From positions 40,436,831-40,500,830 of the forward strand of contig CM046443.1 of NCBI GenBank assembly GCA_025506515.1: a stretch of 64,000 nucleotides of DNA, in the 5' to 3' direction. Below are positions 58,976 through 64,000 of this stretch, piece after piece. The DNA is from Flaveria trinervia. Taxonomy: Eukaryota > Streptophyta > Magnoliopsida > Asterales > Asteraceae. The translations under genes and the position numbers were made by a program. Each line of letters begins with the position of its first letter. Position 1 is the first letter of the stretch. Below the pieces are notes generated by a model. That model did no database searches. It saw only the letters and a list, made by a program, of their open reading frames with translations, and was not told the origin of the DNA.

Positions 58976-59467
58976 TTTGGCTCTTGATTTTGCGTTTGAT
59001 TCAATTAGGTTTGGTGTCAAAAACCAACGTTTTAATCAAAAGAGTCACCACTTTGCTTCAACAGGTGTTTTCGACATTTTCAGTCACTAAAGTTTCGATT
59101 TTTCACTGTACGACAGATTAGGGTTCCTAGAAAAATCGTATTTTGTGTCAAAGTGTCAAAATCTTTGATTTTGCAAAAACAGTAGCCTTCAGTCGCACGA
59201 TTAGCTCATTCGTACGATTGAACTCATTCTATACTCCATTTGCACGACTGAGAATAGCTCATTCACATTACTAAACAACTCCAGTCAGCTGATTCCAATC
59301 GTCCTGTTCATACGCACGACTGAATCCAATCGCACGATTGAATTCATTTATAGTCTTCATTCTCACGAGTGATCCATACTTATAGTTCATTCGCACGTGT
59401 GATCCATACTTGAAGTCCATTCACACGGTTGAAACTGTCCTGTTCTCTAAGTACCAAGTTTATAGAA
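58976..59467 (+). other. Element G leader with iterated CAGTCGCACGA motif
   Basis: Non-coding. It has about eight degenerate copies of TCGCACGA(C/T)TGA at 59190-59430, the same motif as in the LTR. Confidence 0.7.
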
Positions 59468-62131
59468 ATGGAAAATCAATTTTTTGCGTTTACTACTAGA
59501 AAGGACTCACATAGCCAGAACCTACTACTTCTGGAAAATCAGATTGGTAATCATAATAAACCGTCAAAGTTGTTATCCTCAGTGGAAACAACGGTTTGAG
59601 ATTTACTTAAATGGAGTTGATCCCAATCTTTGGACATCCATTGAGGCTAGTTACACAATACCAGTCAGTGCTAATGGACTCAAGTTGACGTTGAGAGGAA
59701 TGAGTGAAGCTCAAAAGATTCTCTTCAATGCTGAGAAGAAAGTATATGCCTTGCTGACTTAGTCAATACCAAAAGACATCTTTCATCAGTTCTTTGAGAA
59801 CAAGCAGGCTGAAAAGTTATAGGAGGCATTGGAGAAGAGGTATGATGGAAACACGACGTTGAAGGCACTGAAAGCTAAAGCTCTCAAGAAAGAGTTTGAT
59901 AATTTCTCTTCGATAAGGAATGAGAGCTTAGATGATATTCTTGACAGATTCTATCATCTGATGAGGGAACTACACAATCATGTCATAACCACATCAATGG
60001 AAGATAAAGTTTCAAGCTTTACTAATGGTTTGCATGAAAATAGGATTTGTTTGTGTCTAATTTGAGACAGAATTACATTCTTGTGACATTAGACATGTAT
60101 GACTTCATCTTGAAGTTATGAGCGGAGGAACTGCGGATGAAGTACAAGTCGAAGAAAGGATCGTACGTTCAGAATCCTTCGCTTTACAACTGAGTTCTGA
60201 CTCCAGCAGTATCAGGAGCACCGTTACAGACGACGTTTGTGTCTAGTTCATCTGCTCCTTCCCAAACCACTACTTTAGGACCAGAAACGTTAGGGTCATC
60301 TGGAACCCAATACATAGTTCCTGAGCCCAATAATACAAAGTTGAAGACCGAGAATCTCGATAATATCACAGTGGAAATGACTAAGGAGCATATGGATCTT
60401 CTAGCAACAGTGGTACAATTGATGGTTTAGTTGTCGAGAAGATTGGAAATTGTCATCTTGCAGATGAAGATTATGAGCAAGTTGATGAGAATGAGCTAGA
60501 AATAATGGATATCATGTGGGCCTTGGCAAGGGCAGTTAGAAGAGCCAAGAAGTTTTTCAAGAAGACGGGGCAGAATCTAGTCGCCACTAAAGATACGACT
60601 TTTGGTTTTGACAAAACCAGAGTCACCTGCTTCAATTGTGGTGAAAAGGGGCATTTCAAACATGAATGTGTAAAGCCCAAGAAAATAGGAAATGGAAACC
60701 CATTTCCTACATTCAACCATCAAGAAAAGGACGTGATTAGAAAATCAAATATTGCCTTTGTCGAAGCACTGGATGATGGGTCTGCTAGTGAAGGTGAAAT
60801 TACAGCTGAGCATGCAATGTTAGATACCGAAGAAGTTGTAAATGTGGTAAATCAATTGGTTGAGGAAGAGCTTAGAGAAATTAACTCAGAATCTCCAGTC
60901 AATGAAGCGTTGATGGTAGATACGTCTGATTCCTCACAAGTAAGTTCTGCAGATAAATTATTTGAAAAACATGCTTGTTCTAAATGTGAAAAATTTAGGG
61001 AAAGCAATGATCTAAAATTTGCTAGGTTATTAGAACACAATGATAACTTAGTAAATGATTTACAACTCTACACTAAAGCTAATCATATATTAAAACTAAA
61101 TGAGTACAGTCTCAAAGAAAAGATAGAACTTTTAGGGAAACAACTAAGGGAAACCGAGGTTGTTGCTCTAAATCAATCAAATGATATAAAGTTTTATTTA
61201 AATTCTTTAGAAGAAACTAAAAAGGAAAAAGCAGTTTTGGAAGTTGAGGTTAATTCGTTAAAAGGAAAACTGCATAGTTAGGCTAGTTCTTCTCACATAG
61301 TTCAAAACTTAGTGAAAGAACGAAATAATGGGGAAGGTTTGGGTTACAAAGTAGTTCCACCACCATATGAGATCCTTTTGAATACAAAATGTAGACCTAT
61401 CAATAACCACCCACTAAGTATCATGTGGTGTCCACTCCTCTTGTTAGTGATCCTGATTCCATGGGTAAACCGATGAAATCTGGCACTAAACATAAGGAGT
61501 CTACTTTGAAATCAAAAGGAAAACTACTAGTTGAGAATTTGGATGATGAAATTAAAAGGGTTAATGTAAGGTTAGGTTCACAAACATCTATCTCACAACC
61601 AAAAATGACTAAACCAGTTAACCAAAAATGACTAAACCAGTTAACCAAAAATGTGTTAATCTAATAAGTCTAAATAAAATGCAAGCTAAAGATGTTCAAA
61701 ATGTTAAAACAATTAATTTTGTTAATAAGGCTGAAACTTCTAAAAGAGAAGTGGCAAAACCCAACCAGACACACCTCACACCTTCACCAAACTCAACATC
61801 ACATAAAAGTTTTCTTCAATCTATAGAAGTGAGATCTTGCTACAGTTATGGAAAACGAGGACATATCTCTCCTAATTGTCCTTATTATCAGACGCCAAGA
61901 AAGAAAATTGAACTTTATGATGTGAAACCAAGTTTTTCTAAAATGAGATCTAACACTCAGAGTGTTAGTGAACCTAAAGTTCAAACCATAAGTAAGTCGT
62001 CTGTTTACCACAAACAGGCCCTACATAAAACTAGTTTACGGAAAGAAAAATCAAGTATAGTGTCTGATAGTGAGAAGAATAAGAAGAAAGATACGCCCTC
62101 ATCCTCTAAAGGACATGGGTTAAGTTTATGA
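59468..62131 (+). pseudogene. Element G gag, frameshifted
   Basis: Start ATG at 59468 (MENQFFAFTTR), with a shift near 59570 into YPQWKQRFEIYLNGVDPNLW (59484-59762). 59829-60065 has KRYDGNTTLKALKAKALKKEF and LDRFYHLMREL. A stop follows. The 60505-61281 frame has RAKKFFKKTGQN, an intact zinc knuckle CFNCGEKGHFKHEC (60628-60669) and a long coiled coil to its end. 61425-61631 and 61628-62131 are one region broken by a 23-bp duplication. The last contains a second knuckle CYSYGKRGHISPNC with one Cys replaced by Tyr. Confidence 0.87.
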
Positions 62132-62790
62132 TGTGTGATTCCTTTGGTTCACCCAAGATAGTTAAGGCTTGGGTCGCAAATATGAACTAATAAGTTTCTT
62201 TGAATGTGCATGGTGTCTGCTACAGCGCTATCACTAATACCTGGATTATCGATAGTGGGGCGTCCAGGCACATGATAGGGAACTCGTCTCTCCTTTTCAA
62301 TGTCAAACAAATTAAAGGGGACATGTTTCATTTGATGGGAATAAAGGAGGTTACATCACCGCATAAGACGAAGTGGGAAACGAGAAAGTAAAGTTTAACA
62401 AGGTCAACTACGTTCAACAACTACAGAACAACTTACTTTCAGTCTCCCAGATTTGTGATAAAGGATTCAAAGTTGTATTTGACAACAAAAAGTGCTACAT
62501 GTTGAAGAAGGACTATGTGATTGAGGAGGATAAGGTTGTTATGTCAACTTCAAGATATAACAATTTGTATGTCTTGGATCTATCAAAAGCCTCCACAACT
62601 GATCACACTATTCAATGCTTCTTGTCAAAGGCAACTGAGAGAGACTCGGTCTCATGGCATAGGAGAATGGGACACATTAATCCAAGGAAGATGAATCATT
62701 TGGTTCCGAATGATTTAGTGAATGGAGTAACTGTCAAGAATTTCTAACTTTCGGATTTTTGTGTAGCATGCAAGAAAAGGAACAGACCAA
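62132..62790 (+). pseudogene. Element G protease and pre-integrase domain, truncated
   Basis: The frame 62200-62391 has WIIDSGASRHMIGNSSLLF, an intact protease active-site motif. A shift leads to 62373-62747 with KFNKVNYVQQLQNNLLSVSQ and the zinc domain HRRMGHINPRK, then after a stop FCVACKKR. Similarity ends near 62800 before the integrase catalytic core. Confidence 0.87.
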
Positions 62791-63912
62791 GAAGTCTTAC
62801 AAGGCAAAGAAAGTGAATTATATTGATATGCTAAATATGTGATTTTGATTCAAAGCTTATGGAAAATGGTAGTACACAGGGAACAAATTGTTCTGGACTT
62901 CAAAACTAGTTTGTTCTAAATGCTAAATTCAAGTACAAGTCTGAGAAGTCTAAGCACAACTAAAGAAAAATGATAGTCAAACTACTCTGCAACTGAGGTA
63001 ACATAGAAAAAATAGACCTAGAGGTTGCTAGTTCATTATATGATATGTCGGTAGATTCAACACAATAGATGAGTAGACTTCATTGGTGAATTAAAATTCA
63101 AACTAATCTGTTCATCTTGCTATGGGTTCTCATCTTATCCCTGGTTAACACAATCAACGCATTTCCAATAAGGGGTGACGAGCAAAATAAATGCCACAAA
63201 TGAGTGCAAATGACCATAAATATGAGTAAAGCACATGGAAAAACTGCTAAAAGCAATCAAGCTAATGACTAATGTTGTTGGTGCATGTGTGCAAAAGAAA
63301 AATAAATGCTCTAACAAGAAGATAGGTTGTGTGCCTCTCTGCTTTGTAGTGGCACTAACTTGAGGATAAGCATAACCTAAATATTCTAGAATTCATTGTT
63401 GTTTGTGCCTCTCTGCTGTGCGATGGCACTAACCTAAGGCTTGGCATCACTTTGAAAGCCCTTAGAATAGTTTCTTCTTGTCCAATACCCGTAAACCGCT
63501 AAAAAATCTCCTGAGGAATGTTGATTACCATATAAGTGTGAGATCCACAAATGCTTGTTGAAATAATCTAACCGAGTTGATCACCAATGTGAGACAAAAA
63601 TCTGTGTATGGATTTAAGTGAACAAGTATACTGACATTCATCGTGGCTGCAATTCGTGACAATCAAAACCATTGTGTGCATCTTATAGCTCTAGTATGAT
63701 TTCTTCAAAGTGCTATTGACTCTTGGACAAAACAAGAATCTAGCATCAAAGTGCATATTAATAGGGGTTCCTAAATGATTATGATATACCTGTATGATTC
63801 CATAATGAAACTTTCCAAAAATGATCAAATTAACTTGAAGTTGTTCTGCTCAAACCCAAAACAACAAAAATATGTCTTGTTTTTCTTTTAAATTTCAAAG
63901 TTGTTGTCTATT
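62791..63912. other. Unassigned sequence with a short imperfect repeat
   Basis: No gene or element family recognised on either strand. A 40-45 bp repeat occurs at about 63328-63374 and 63402-63446, sharing GTGCCTCTCTGCT, TGGCACTAAC and a following AGG block. Short open frames have no supporting features. It separates G from the next LTR. Confidence 0.5.
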
Positions 63913-64000
63913 TGTAAGACCGTAGAAGGGTAGTCAAATACAACACAACAACACAAAAAGGAGAGCAACTAAACTTAATCAAACAGTGATCTAGATTAAT
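63913..64000 (-). repeat. Element H: first 88 bp of an A-family LTR, cut by window end
   Basis: It starts TGTAAGACCG and aligns with the A LTR start at 11091 (shared TACAACACAACRACACAAAR, then GAG-AAACT, AATCAA and CAGTGA). The orientation matches A, B and C, so it would belong to a minus-strand element lying to the right. Confidence 0.8.

Larger units (their letters stand above)
58435..62830 (+). mobile_element. Element G: plus-strand Copia element, 3'-truncated
   Basis: It has a 5' LTR (about 58435-58961), perfect primer site, leader, gag (59468-62131), protease and pre-integrase domain up to about 62790. The integrase core, RT, RNase H and 3' LTR are absent from the window. Its iterated motif is of the type CAGTCGCACGATTGA. 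Confidence 0.82.

Overview
The window looks like plant nuclear heterochromatin, probably from a eudicot with a retrotransposon-rich genome. I see no intact host gene, tRNA, rRNA, CRISPR or bacterial feature. Nearly everything is Ty1/copia LTR retrotransposon sequence. The elements use the initiator-Met tRNA primer site (TGGTATCAGAGC), have the order gag-protease-integrase-RT-RNase H, and several carry a long extra 3' ORF after pol. That layout, a long coiled-coil gag and repeated short palindromes in the non-coding parts fit the Sirevirus-type branch of Copia. Similar 3' ORFs are, from memory, common in Asteraceae, but I cannot assign a species.

Layout. Element A (minus strand, 1-11878) is nearly complete: left LTR cut by the window edge, 3' ORF, pol, gag, primer site and right LTR. 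Next come an ACGT/TA microsatellite and AT-rich DNA (11879-13354). From about 13355 begins element D (plus strand), an old copy whose gag is split by element C (minus, 14389-34626, 5-bp target duplication TGAAG). The left LTR of C is itself split by element B (minus, 14732-27337, target duplication CTGCC). D resumes at 34632 with gag, pol, a motif-rich spacer and its 3' ORF, and is broken near 43762 by element E (plus). E runs through gag, pol and a long spacer holding a gypsy-like solo LTR (52170-52808) and a 42-43 bp tandem repeat, and then its 3' ORF is cut just after it starts by element F (plus, about 54473-58434). F has gag joined to 3'-ORF-like sequence without pol. It is followed by element G (plus, from about 58435), which keeps LTR, gag and protease and stops in the pre-integrase domain near 62800. 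About 1.1 kb of unassigned sequence follows, and the first 88 bp of another A-family LTR (element H) close the window.

All coding regions are broken by frameshifts, stops or deletions, so most are called pseudogenes. B is the best preserved: perfect target duplication, LTRs about 95 % alike by eye, an uninterrupted integrase core, but a deletion in RT. C and F have lost pol and keep gag plus part of the 3' ORF. If ever mobile in that state, they would have depended on proteins from other copies.

The most unusual signal is not a gene. Elements A, B and (decayed) C carry many copies of a 9-mer, CTTCCGAAG or its reverse complement CTTCGGAAG, often alternating in orientation with 9-10 nt between. 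They occur in the LTR, the gag coding region, the spacer after pol and the 3' ORF. D, E, F and G each have a different iterated motif of their own in the equivalent non-coding places. A second notable item is the left LTR of C, which holds a copy of the right-hand LTR end together with the host sequence that flanks it, as if made by template switching during repair.
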